A DNA stretch of 64,000 nt from NCBI GenBank assembly GCA_038234785.1, contig JBBQTC010000010.1:11392-75391 (forward strand), in the 5' to 3' direction. A program made the translations under genes and the position numbers. Origin of the DNA: UBA668 sp038234785. GTDB taxonomy: Bacteria; Actinomycetota; Acidimicrobiia; Acidimicrobiales; Ilumatobacteraceae. Under the pieces are notes generated by a model. That model searched no databases. It was not told where the DNA came from and saw only the letters and a program-made list of their open reading frames with translations. Below, piece by piece: positions 17,652 through 26,163 of this stretch (positions are counted from its first letter, which is position 1; each line of letters opens with the position of its first letter).

Positions 17652-18752
17652 ATGGAATTCTCCTGGACGAGTGAACAAACGGCACTCCGGGCACGGGCGG
17701 CCCACGTGGCTGCGGATGCGGTCGCCCGCCTCGGTCGGCACAACGACTCGTGGATCAACGGTTACTCCAAGGAGTTCTCCCGAGAGCTCGGCGCGCATGG
17801 TTGGATCGGCATGACATGGCCCGACAACCCCTACAGCGGCCCGGCCAGCCCGGCGATCGATCGACTGATCGTCGGAGAGGAGTTGATCAAGGCGGGTGCC
17901 CCCATTGCCGCGTCGTGGTTCGCCGATCGCCAGATGGGTCCGTCGTTGCTCGCCTACGGCACCGCCGATCAGCAAGCCGCATTCCTGCCCGAGATCGTCA
18001 CCGGCGAGACCACGTGGTGCATTGGGATGAGCGAGCCGAATGCCGGCAGCGACCTCGCCAGTCTCACGACCTCGGCGGAGCGGCACGGCGACACGTTCGT
18101 GATCAACGGCCAGAAGATCTGGACCAGCTTCGGCGCCGTCGCCGACTACTGCTACCTCATCTGTCGCACCTCGTCCGACGGCCCGCCACACGCGGGGATC
18201 AGCGAGGTGATCGTGCCCATGGATTCGGCCGGCATCGAGGTCCGGCCGATCCAGGACATGACCACCAACCGACACTTCTGCGAGGTGTTCTTCACCGACG
18301 TTCGGGTGCCGGTCGAGAACCTCGTCGGCAAGGAGGGCGGCGCCTTCAAGCAGACCATGCGGCAGCTCGAGCACGAACGCGGCGGCATCGATCGTCTCGT
18401 CAGCAACCATGCGCTGTATGAGATGGCCCTCGCTCGCGCCGACACCTCCGACCCGGTCCTCCGTCAGGAGATCGCGGCGATCGAGATCGCGTATCGAATC
18501 GGACGGATCCTCGTGATCCGCGAGACGCTGAAGCAGGCGCCGGCGGGGTTCAGTGCCGCGACCAAGTGCTTCTGCACCGAGCACGAGATCCGAGTCGCAG
18601 ACTTCGTGAGCCGGGTGCTCGGGCCCGAGGCGACGCTGTGGGACGAGGTCACGCGCGGCCTCTGCTACGCGCCCGGCTACACGATCATGGGCGGCACGTC
18701 GAACGTGATGCGCAACATCCTGGGCGAGCGAGTGCTCGGCCTCCCTCGCTGA
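17652..18752 (+). CDS. Acyl-CoA dehydrogenase family protein
   Basis: 366 aa FAD flavoprotein. N-terminal helices, middle domain with WCIGMSEPNAGSDLASL and the FAD motif INGQKIWTSFGAVADYCYL, C-terminal domain ending MGGTSNVMRNILGERVLGLP. At the usual catalytic Glu position (YEGT in most family members) this protein has Gly (MGGT). A Glu in LEHERGGID could stand in, as the base does in the isovaleryl/long-chain enzymes. Substrate unknown. The start is set by ATG 17652, 8 nt after TAGCAT; longer frames upstream overlap the dioxygenase and are shadows. Confidence 0.9.
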   Translation: MEFSWTSEQTALRARAAHVAADAVARLGRHNDSWINGYSKEFSRELGAHGWIGMTWPDNPYSGPASPAIDRLIVGEELIKAGAPIAASWFADRQMGPSLLAYGTADQQAAFLPEIVTGETTWCIGMSEPNAGSDLASLTTSAERHGDTFVINGQKIWTSFGAVADYCYLICRTSSDGPPHAGISEVIVPMDSAGIEVRPIQDMTTNRHFCEVFFTDVRVPVENLVGKEGGAFKQTMRQLEHERGGIDRLVSNHALYEMALARADTSDPVLRQEIAAIEIAYRIGRILVIRETLKQAPAGFSAATKCFCTEHEIRVADFVSRVLGPEATLWDEVTRGLCYAPGYTIMGGTSNVMRNILGERVLGLPR

Positions 18753-18765
18753 ACGCGGCGCCCAC

Positions 18766-18771
18766 TACGGT
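18766..18771 (+). promoter_or_regulatory. -10 hexamer TACGGT, 6 nt before the ATG at 18778
   Basis: Leaderless-type spacing for the alkylsulfatase-like gene. Confidence 0.45.
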
Positions 18772-18777
18772 CGAACC

Positions 18778-20094
18778 ATGGCCGACCTGCTTGCGCTCTC
18801 CTCCCGCATCATCGACAGCGGGCACACCGATCAACCGGTGAACCGCGTCACCAACGAACTCAGCGAGATCACCGATGGTCTGGCGATGGTGGAGAGCTTC
18901 AGCCACTGTGTCGCGCTGGACACCGCGGACGGTCTGGTGTGCTTCGACGCCTCTGGTGTGCAGACCGGGCAGGCCGTCCGCGAAAGTCTGCGGGGCTGGC
19001 GCGACAGTCGAGTGAGCCACCTCGTCTACACACACGGACATGCCGACCACGTCGGTGGCAGCACCTTCTTCCGTGACGACGAACCCGTGGTCGTCGGGCA
19101 CGAGAACGTCGCCGTGCGACTGGACCGCTACGACTTCACCAACAACTGGAACCTGATCATCAACACCCGCCAGTTCGGCGGCGTCGCTGGCGACATCAAC
19201 CTGACGGTCGGCGACACGGGGACCGCCATCGCGGTGCAGGCGAACCCGAGGGCCCGTCGGTTCCTTCCGTCATCCACCATGCGCCCCGATCACACGTTCC
19301 GAACGTCCGATGAGATCACCGTCGGCGGCCAGCGCATCGAGATGCACCATGCCCGTGGCGAGACCGACGACCATCTGTGGGCCTGGCTGCCCGACCGCCA
19401 GGCCATCATCACGGGAGACTTCCTCATCTGGAACTTCCCGAACGCCGGGAACCCGCAGAAGGTGCAGCGGTACCCGATCGAATGGGCGGCCGCACTGCGG
19501 GCGATGATCGCCGCAGGTCCGGAACTGCTGCTCCCCGCACACGGCCTGCCGATCGAGGGGAAGGATCGGATCGCCCGAGTCCTCGGCGACGTGGCGGGTG
19601 CGCTCGAGGACCTCGTCGAGATGGTGGTCGCGATGATGAACGCGGGCGAGACCCTGGACACGATCGTGCACTCGGTCTCGGTGCCGGCGGAGACGCTGGC
19701 CAAGCCGTACCTTCGGCCGCTCTACGACGAGCCCGAGTTCGTCGTGCGAGGCATCTGGCGCCAGTTCGGAGGCTGGTGGGACGGCGCCGCGTCCCGCCTC
19801 AAACCGTCACCGGACGCGCATCTCGCGACCGAGATCGCCTCGCTCGCCGGCGGCGCAGACGTACTCATGCATCGCGCCGAAGCGACAGCTGCCGACGGCG
19901 ACCTACGCCTCGCATGTCACCTCGCCGATCTCGCCGGGTGGGCCGCACCCGACGATCCGACCATCCATGCCGGGCGGGCGGCGATCTACCTGACTCGACG
20001 CAAGGCCGAGTCGAGCCTCATGAGCAAGGGCATCTTCGCTGCCGCCGCCCGGGAGAGCCAGATCGTGGTCGACCGCGCCGCCGCCGTCGACTGA
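18778..20094 (+). CDS. Metallo-beta-lactamase fold hydrolase, alkylsulfatase-like
   Basis: 438 aa. Zinc motif THGHADHVGG in the N-terminal MBL fold, further ligands in EMHHARGETDDHLWAW and TGDFLIWNFPN. The C-terminal third (EIASLAGGADVLMHRAEATA to the end) has the helical features of the alkyl sulfatase dimerisation domain (LACHLADLAGWAAPDDPTIHAGR). It lacks the long signal peptide and the C-terminal SCP2-like domain of classical SdsA1 enzymes, so it is a shorter relative. I infer sulfate-ester or related hydrolysis in the cytoplasm. Confidence 0.85.
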   Translation: MADLLALSSRIIDSGHTDQPVNRVTNELSEITDGLAMVESFSHCVALDTADGLVCFDASGVQTGQAVRESLRGWRDSRVSHLVYTHGHADHVGGSTFFRDDEPVVVGHENVAVRLDRYDFTNNWNLIINTRQFGGVAGDINLTVGDTGTAIAVQANPRARRFLPSSTMRPDHTFRTSDEITVGGQRIEMHHARGETDDHLWAWLPDRQAIITGDFLIWNFPNAGNPQKVQRYPIEWAAALRAMIAAGPELLLPAHGLPIEGKDRIARVLGDVAGALEDLVEMVVAMMNAGETLDTIVHSVSVPAETLAKPYLRPLYDEPEFVVRGIWRQFGGWWDGAASRLKPSPDAHLATEIASLAGGADVLMHRAEATAADGDLRLACHLADLAGWAAPDDPTIHAGRAAIYLTRRKAESSLMSKGIFAAAARESQIVVDRAAAVD

Positions 20095-20113
20095 GCGGCA
20101 CCGGTTCGCCACC

Positions 20114-20156
20114 GCAGGCCCCATTTCATGCCGACACGGCATGGTTTCGGGCCTGC
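20114..20156. terminator. Nested hairpin between convergent genes
   Basis: Outer stem GCAGGCCC (20114-20121) with GGGCCTGC (20149-20156); inner stem CATGCCG/CGGCATG with an ACA loop (20127-20143). It lies 20 nt after the hydrolase stop and 13 nt from the convergent transporter stop. No T-run follows on either strand, so it may terminate both directions by structure alone. Confidence 0.6.
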
Positions 20157-20169
20157 GATGCGACCGCAG

Positions 20170-21012
20170 TCACGCGCGGCTGAGTGTCACGAGCACCAGT
20201 GCGAGAACTGCCGCAGCCATTCCGAATGCCTGAGAGCGCGTGACCCGCTCCTTGTCGACCACGAAGGCCAGCAGCACGGTGCTCGCCGGGTACAGCGAGG
20301 CGACCACGGCCACCACGGACAACAGGCCCGTCCGTACGGCGACGAGGTACAAGACGTTGGCCCCCATGTCGAACACGCCGGCGACCACGGCCAACTGTGT
20401 CGACGAACGATGCCCAGACGGGCGAACGCCCATGGCCAGTGCGATCACCAACAGCATCGGCACCGACACGAACCGGGCGATCAACAGCGGCCACATGCCC
20501 GAGTCGGAGTCCGCTCGATCGAGCGCCACGAACAGCAGGCCGAAGCATCCGCCGACTGCGACGGCCAAGGCGACAATACGGGGCGGAGTGTTGTGTTGAT
20601 GCGTGCCGAGTGCTCCGCTCACCAGCGCGACTGCGGCGACCGCGATCGCGATGCCGACCAACGACAGCGCCGACGGCCGTTCACCGGTGGCGAGCGCGAC
20701 GACCACCGGCACTGCAGCGCCGACGACCGCGCTGACGGGTGCGACGACCGTGATGTCGCCGTGGGCGAACCCGTGATAGAGGCCGGCGATCCCGAGGGCG
20801 CCGACGGCGCCGCCCAGCCCGCTCCACCACCACGTGCTCGCTCCGGGCACCCCCGTGCCCATCGCGACGGTGGCGCCGAGTACCAGGATCAGGCTGACGA
20901 TCTGCCCCGTTCCCGCGACGACGACGCTCGGTTGATCGCGGCTCGCCCGTCCACCGAACCAGTCGCCCACGCCATAGACCAGGGCAGAGGCGGCGGCGAG
21001 CAACACGGCCAT
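20170..21012 (-). CDS. EamA/DMT-superfamily transporter
   Basis: 280 aa, about ten hydrophobic helices in two EamA repeats (VLLAAASALVYGVGDWFGGR at the start of the first, IVALAVAVGGCFGLLFVALD at the start of the second). Members export or import metabolites; the substrate is unknown. Start placed at ATG 21012, which begins the first helix; a frame to 21033 adds 7 residues. Convergent with the alkylsulfatase-like gene. Confidence 0.85.
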   Translation of the reverse strand: MAVLLAAASALVYGVGDWFGGRASRDQPSVVVAGTGQIVSLILVLGATVAMGTGVPGASTWWWSGLGGAVGALGIAGLYHGFAHGDITVVAPVSAVVGAAVPVVVALATGERPSALSLVGIAIAVAAVALVSGALGTHQHNTPPRIVALAVAVGGCFGLLFVALDRADSDSGMWPLLIARFVSVPMLLVIALAMGVRPSGHRSSTQLAVVAGVFDMGANVLYLVAVRTGLLSVVAVVASLYPASTVLLAFVVDKERVTRSQAFGMAAAVLALVLVTLSRA

Positions 21013-21101
21013 GGACGCCTCAGTCAAGCACACGGCAGCGCTGGGTCAACCTGTCAGATCGCAGCTCCGAGCGGGCGAAGTCGGGGTAGCTGCTGATTGG
21101 C

Positions 21102-21107
21102 TACTGT
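21102..21107 (+). promoter_or_regulatory. -10 hexamer TACTGT, 7 nt before the GTG at 21115
   Basis: Leaderless-type spacing. It argues for GTG 21115 over the TTG at 21097, which would place the -10 inside the coding sequence. Confidence 0.5.
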
Positions 21108-21114
21108 CGCATTC

Positions 21115-23811
21115 GTGACTGTGTCGGTGCGAACCCTCTTGTTCACCGACATCGAAGGCTCCACGAGTTTGGTGCGACGTGCCGGCGAGCGGTGGCCAGA
21201 GCTGCTGAATCGGCATCGTACGATCATTCGTGAGGCGATCGCTCAATGCGGTGGAGTGGAGCACGGCACGGACGGCGATTCGTTTTTCATCTCGTTCGAT
21301 TCGCCGTCTGCGGGTCTCGCTGCGGCGGTGCAGGCACAGTTGGAGCTCGAGGGCGCAGAGTGGCCGAATGACCTTCGCGTGCGGGTGCGAATGGGCCTTC
21401 ATCTGGGTGAGGTCACCACCGACGGTGAAGATCTCGCCGGACTGACGGTGCATCATGCAGCTCGGATCGCGGCGACGGCCCACGGCGGACAGCTGGTGCT
21501 GTCGGCGGCCGTCCGCGAAAACGTCCGAAGCCTGCCGCCGGGTGTTGGCCTGGTCGCGCTCGGATCCCATCGTCTTCGCGATGTCGGCACGATCGCCGTG
21601 TACCAGGTGGAGCATCCCCAGCTGCAGCGTGGCTTCCCTGATCTGCGGGGGGTGCTCGGCAGTCGCACCAACCTGCCTCGGCTGTCGTCTGCGTTCATCG
21701 GCGGCGAAGGTCTGTTGTCGGTGATCGGCGAACTCGTCGAGCGCAGCCGGGTCGTGACGCTCACAGGGTCGGGAGGGGTGGGTAAGACTCGAGCGGCCTT
21801 GGAGTTCGCATGGCAGCAGATGGACTCGTTCGAGGACGGCGTGTTCTTCGTCGACCTCGCCCCCATCTCCGACGACGGCGCGGTACCCGCGGCAGTCGCC
21901 GCGACACTGCCGATGGTCTCCACCGACGGAATGACGATCCTCGACGCAGTCATCGATTGGGTGGCAAACCGCCGGCTGCTCCTCGTGGTCGATAACTGCG
22001 AGCACCTTCTCGATGAAGTGACCGTCACCGTCAGCGCACTCCTGTCTGGTTGTCGCCGATTGCATGTCGTGGCAACCAGTCGGGAACCGCTTGGTCTCGC
22101 CGGCGAACGAGTGCATCGGGTGCCCTCACTCGGCGTCGCGGGCGACGCAATGGCGCTGTTCTGCGATCGGGCGATCGAGGCCGACTCGGCTTTCGACGCC
22201 GCCGGCCATGATGACGTCCTCGAACTGATCTGCAAACGTCTTGACGGCATCCCGCTGGCGATCGAACTCGCGGCCGCCAGGACTCGTTCGCTTTCTCCTG
22301 AGGAGCTGCTCGAACGTCTGCAGGATCGGTTCCGCCTGTTGCGCGGCAGCGGCCGGGGCACGCTCGAACGTCACCAGACGTTGCGGGCCACCGTCTCGTG
22401 GTCGTATCAGCTGCTGACGACCGACGGGCAGGTGCTGTTCGACCGGCTGTCGGTGTTCTCCGGTGGCTTCACCTTGCTCTCAGCAGAGTTCGTGTGCGGT
22501 TATGCCCCGCTCGACGAGATCGACGTGGTTGCTCTGCTCGATCAACTGGTCGACAAATCGATGGTCGTCGCCGAGCGGTACGGGTCGTCGACCCGCTACC
22601 GACTGCTGGAGACTCTGCGCCAGTACGGCGAGGAGCAGCTCGACGTTCGGGGAGAGACCAGCGTCCTGCGGGACCGCCATCAGCAGCACTTCACAGAACT
22701 CGCAGGCGAACTCGGCACAAGAATGCTCAGCGCTCGTGAAGCGGAGGCGGCGACGATGATCGACGCCGAGTGGGGCAACCTACGCGCCGCTCACCAGTGG
22801 GCTCTGGCGTGTCGGAAGCTGGACGCCGCTGAACGGATCGTGGCTGAGACGAGCCAGTTCGCATTTGGCTCCATCCGCCATGAGCACTCGTCGTGGACGG
22901 CGCGCACGCTCGATCTCGCGGAGGAGGTCGGCTCGCCGTCCACCGTGCTGTACGGCACTTCGGCCAACTGGGCCAACATGGACGGCGATGAGGAAAGGGC
23001 CCACCGTCTTGCCCTGCGCGGTATCGAGGTCGCGCCGTTTGAGGACCACCACACGACGGTGGGCTGCTGGGGGATGTTCGCAGGGGCGTCGCCGCTCGTG
23101 CTTCAGCAGTCACCGGCAGCGCTCGACGCCTTCCGGCACATGCAAGCCGCCGTCGCCGACCTCCCCGATGCCGACGCGGATTGGGGCCCCCTTGTGGATC
23201 TCGTCGACGCATCGATGCACGCCGAAGCGACGGCCACTGAGACGTACCGGCTGACACTCAAGGCGGTGGCAGACCGGGTACGCGCGCCGACGCTGCTCAT
23301 CTTCATGGTCTTCAACGACGGGCACGCACTCATCGACAGGTCCGCCCGCACCCCTGACTACTCGACTGCCCGAGTCCATTACGAGCGCGCCCTCGAGATG
23401 TCCCAAGACGCTCACCGAACCCAGTTGGAGACCCAGGCCATGCGCGCGATCGCACTGACGGCGACGGGGTCAGGCGCCGACGACGCACTCGAGCGGTGTC
23501 GCGACGCCCTCGAGGCGCTGCACGAGATCCGCTACTGGCAAAAGCTGTGGCAAGTCCTGGAGTCCGTCGCCCTTGCACTCGCCAACACTGGACGTACCGC
23601 CGAGGCGGCCGTCGTCGTCGGACACCTCGATGCCCACAAACCCGGCTACGGGCTGGAGGACAACCTCGGCTTTCGCGATCTCGCCCGAACACTCGTCCAG
23701 GCGGCCGGCGGACACCCGCAATCCATCCAACGCGGCGTCCAACTGTCGGCTGAGGAGCTCGTGGCCGCTGCGCTCGAGTTTCTCTCGATCCGAAGGTCGA
23801 CTTCGCCGTGA
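21115..23811 (+). CDS. Class III nucleotide cyclase-like domain fused to a STAND/AfsR-type ATPase
   Basis: 898 aa. Residues 1-170 form a cyclase homology domain (LLFTDIEGSTSLVRRAG) with both metal Asp present (D12, D55 in GTDGDSFF). The substrate-lysine position is Gly51 and the transition-state Asn position is His113 (TVHHAARI), while Arg117 is kept. Residues about 190-480 form an NB-ARC-like ATPase with P-loop GSGGVGKT (218-225), Walker B LLLVVDNCEHLLDE and ATSREPLGLAGERV. The rest is a helical TPR-like arm. No DNA-binding domain is visible at the C-terminus. It is probably a signal-sensing regulator; cyclase activity is doubtful. Confidence 0.85.
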   Translation: MTVSVRTLLFTDIEGSTSLVRRAGERWPELLNRHRTIIREAIAQCGGVEHGTDGDSFFISFDSPSAGLAAAVQAQLELEGAEWPNDLRVRVRMGLHLGEVTTDGEDLAGLTVHHAARIAATAHGGQLVLSAAVRENVRSLPPGVGLVALGSHRLRDVGTIAVYQVEHPQLQRGFPDLRGVLGSRTNLPRLSSAFIGGEGLLSVIGELVERSRVVTLTGSGGVGKTRAALEFAWQQMDSFEDGVFFVDLAPISDDGAVPAAVAATLPMVSTDGMTILDAVIDWVANRRLLLVVDNCEHLLDEVTVTVSALLSGCRRLHVVATSREPLGLAGERVHRVPSLGVAGDAMALFCDRAIEADSAFDAAGHDDVLELICKRLDGIPLAIELAAARTRSLSPEELLERLQDRFRLLRGSGRGTLERHQTLRATVSWSYQLLTTDGQVLFDRLSVFSGGFTLLSAEFVCGYAPLDEIDVVALLDQLVDKSMVVAERYGSSTRYRLLETLRQYGEEQLDVRGETSVLRDRHQQHFTELAGELGTRMLSAREAEAATMIDAEWGNLRAAHQWALACRKLDAAERIVAETSQFAFGSIRHEHSSWTARTLDLAEEVGSPSTVLYGTSANWANMDGDEERAHRLALRGIEVAPFEDHHTTVGCWGMFAGASPLVLQQSPAALDAFRHMQAAVADLPDADADWGPLVDLVDASMHAEATATETYRLTLKAVADRVRAPTLLIFMVFNDGHALIDRSARTPDYSTARVHYERALEMSQDAHRTQLETQAMRAIALTATGSGADDALERCRDALEALHEIRYWQKLWQVLESVALALANTGRTAEAAVVVGHLDAHKPGYGLEDNLGFRDLARTLVQAAGGHPQSIQRGVQLSAEELVAAALEFLSIRRSTSP

Positions 23812-23824
23812 TTGACCCCACCCG

Positions 23825-23898
23825 TGGGCGTGACGGGACTCGAACCCGGGACCTCCACCGTGTCATGGTGGCGCTCTAACCAACTGAGCTACACGCCC
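23825..23898 (-). tRNA. tRNA-Val (GAC)
   Basis: 74 nt on the minus strand. Acceptor stem GGGCGTG/CACGCCC, D-arm GCTC...GAGC, anticodon stem CCACC/GGTGG with 7-nt loop ATGACAC, T-loop TTCGAGT. Loop positions 34-36 are GAC behind U33, which reads Val codon GUC. The discriminator is A and CCA is not encoded. It lies alone between two plus-strand genes. Confidence 0.93.
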
Positions 23899-24048
23899 GC
23901 TCGAAAGCGGCTCGCAGCAGCGTAGCAAGACCGTCGTGAAGATCCCCACTGCGCGCATCAACCCGCTCGTCCGGCCACGGAGAGTATTTGGTCCATTGCT
24001 GGGCGCGGCCGAGACGATTACAACGGAGGCTGGAGAGAAGGGCGAGGC

Positions 24049-26163
24049 ATGCGTTCAGCTGGCAGAAGGCAGGGTCAGGCACTTCCCGACCAGTCCACGA
24101 CCTTCGACGACGGTCGCTCGTTCATCGACCATCTCGCCGATGCCGTCGTCGTCGTCGACGCCCACTTTCGGATCGTCCTGCTCAACGAGCCTGCGGCACG
24201 GATGTTCGGGACAAAGCTCGACGAGCCTCCGTACTCGCTGCGCGACCTGTTTCCGATGCGCGCCAGCGACGCGGGCCGCGAGCACGTGAAGTCCTTCGAG
24301 GAGGCTGAAGAGACGATCCGGGGGATGGCGTCCCGTCACCAGGTGACCGGGCATCGACTCGACGGCACGGACTTCCCGGCCCAGATGACGGTGTCGACGT
24401 GGAGTCCGCTCGACCGAGCCCCGCTGCTCTTGGCAGTTGTGCGCGACCTCAGCGAGTGGGTCCGTCTCGAACACTCCAAGGAACAACTCGAGTTCCTGCT
24501 GACCGGCATCCTCGAATCGACTCAGAATGAGATCGCCGTCGTCAACGAGCACCTGATGGTGATCGCCGCCAACTCCGCGTTCCGGCGTGAGTTCCTGGCC
24601 GGAGCGGACCCCACCGGGATGAGCCTCGGCGAGCTCGCCGGTCTGGTCAGCGACGCGCCAATGCTCGACGTCCTCGACGTGGTGCGTCAGGCGGTGGAGT
24701 TCAACGAAGAGGTACGGCTCTTCGTCCGCGACCACGCCGAGCCGTTCGAGCGTTGGCTCGACGTGACGGCAACCCCGTTGCGCATCCGACCGGGCGCCGT
24801 CCTTCGGGCCAGCGACATCACCGATCTCGTCCAGGCGGCGCGTGCCGGACGGACCGATCGGGTGCAGGACACCCTCACCGGTCTGTTGTCACGCGACGGC
24901 ATCGAAGAACTGCTCGCTGCGGAGTTCCAACGGTCGTCATCGCGCGAACTGTGCGTGGCGATGCTCGACGTGGACCAGTTCACCGTCGTCAGTCGCACGC
25001 TCGGCTACAGCGCCGGCGACGAACTCCTCCGTCAAGTCGCGATGAACCTCCAACGGCGGGTCCCGGACCACGGTCGTCTGGCCCGAATGGTCGGCGACAC
25101 CTTCTGCGTCACCTTCCATCCCGACTCCCCGCTCGACGTGGACCGGGTGTCAGCCGAGCTTCGCGACGCCGTGCGCCAACCGGTCGGGGTGCAGGGCCGC
25201 ACGATGCGCATCACGGCATCGGTCGGCACCACGCTCACCCACCCCGGGGACACGGTCGAGCACGTCATCCGCGAAGCAGAGCTGGCGATGCAGGAGGCGA
25301 ACCGGCGCGGCGGCAACCGCTGTGTTCCGTACTCCCCCGATCTGGCCGTCTCACAGGAGGGCGTCATCCGCGTCTGGAACGCACTGCGCAGCGCCCTGCA
25401 GTTCCGCCAGATGGAGGTCTGGTTCCAGCCGATCGTGAGCCTCGCAACGGATCGCCCGATCGCAGCCGAGGCACTGTGTCGCTGGCACCACCCCGACTTC
25501 GGCGACGTGTCGCCTGCGGAGTTCATCCCCATCGCCGAGCGCAACTCGGAGATCCTCAACATCGGCTCGTTCGTGCACGGTCGCGCTGCGGAGATGATGA
25601 ACGTGCTCCGTTCCACACGCGCCCACGCGCTCGGCAACTTCCAGATCTCGGTGAACGCGTCGCCGAACGAACTCGCCTGGCCCCAATTCGGCGAGAACCT
25701 CCTCGCCCGCCTGCGCGCCAATGAGGCGCAGCCCGAGTGGTTCGCGTTGGAGATCACCGAGCAAGGACTCCTGCAGCCCGACGATGCGGTGCGTAGCAAC
25801 CTTCGCCTCATCGCCGACGCCGGCATGACGCTGTCGCTCGACGACTTCGGAACCGGGTACTCATCACTCGAGCGGTTGCGCAACATCGAGGTACACCGCG
25901 TCAAGATCGACCGCAAGTTCGTCGCATCGATGATCGAGAACGAACGGTCCGAGCGGTTGATCGGAGCCATCATCTCGCTGGCTGACGAACTCGGCATGGA
26001 CACGGTCGCCGAGGGCGTCGAGACGGCCGAGCAGGCCGCCCGGCTGCGATCGCTCGGGTGCCGCGCGGCGCAAGGCTTCCTGTTCGCCCCGGCGGTTCCC
26101 GATGGTGAGCTCGTCGCCGTCCTGCGCGACCTGTCCAGCGCCGGCACTCGCCTCGCCGGCTAG
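24049..26163 (+). CDS. PAS-PAS-GGDEF-EAL protein, probable c-di-GMP phosphodiesterase
   Basis: 704 aa. Two PAS-like sensor domains (about 20-135 and 150-270), then a GGDEF domain whose signature is degenerate (R346-M-V-G-D-T-F352 for RxGGDEF), then an EAL domain with the full set: E474-A-L-C-R-W, NASPNELAW, LEITEQGL, LDDFGTGYSS, VKIDRKF, AEGVETAEQ and QGFLF. I infer c-di-GMP hydrolysis with the GGDEF domain as a regulatory nucleotide site. No membrane helix. Ribosome site in GGAGAGAAGGGCGAGGC before ATG 24049. The stop shares a CTAG with the convergent hemW. Confidence 0.92.
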   Translation: MRSAGRRQGQALPDQSTTFDDGRSFIDHLADAVVVVDAHFRIVLLNEPAARMFGTKLDEPPYSLRDLFPMRASDAGREHVKSFEEAEETIRGMASRHQVTGHRLDGTDFPAQMTVSTWSPLDRAPLLLAVVRDLSEWVRLEHSKEQLEFLLTGILESTQNEIAVVNEHLMVIAANSAFRREFLAGADPTGMSLGELAGLVSDAPMLDVLDVVRQAVEFNEEVRLFVRDHAEPFERWLDVTATPLRIRPGAVLRASDITDLVQAARAGRTDRVQDTLTGLLSRDGIEELLAAEFQRSSSRELCVAMLDVDQFTVVSRTLGYSAGDELLRQVAMNLQRRVPDHGRLARMVGDTFCVTFHPDSPLDVDRVSAELRDAVRQPVGVQGRTMRITASVGTTLTHPGDTVEHVIREAELAMQEANRRGGNRCVPYSPDLAVSQEGVIRVWNALRSALQFRQMEVWFQPIVSLATDRPIAAEALCRWHHPDFGDVSPAEFIPIAERNSEILNIGSFVHGRAAEMMNVLRSTRAHALGNFQISVNASPNELAWPQFGENLLARLRANEAQPEWFALEITEQGLLQPDDAVRSNLRLIADAGMTLSLDDFGTGYSSLERLRNIEVHRVKIDRKFVASMIENERSERLIGAIISLADELGMDTVAEGVETAEQAARLRSLGCRAAQGFLFAPAVPDGELVAVLRDLSSAGTRLAG

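Noticed and set aside
23825..23898. Reading the tRNA as Met (CAT)
   Set aside because: CAT would shift the loop; the 5-bp stem CCACC/GGTGG fixes a 7-nt loop with U33 and GAC at 34-36.
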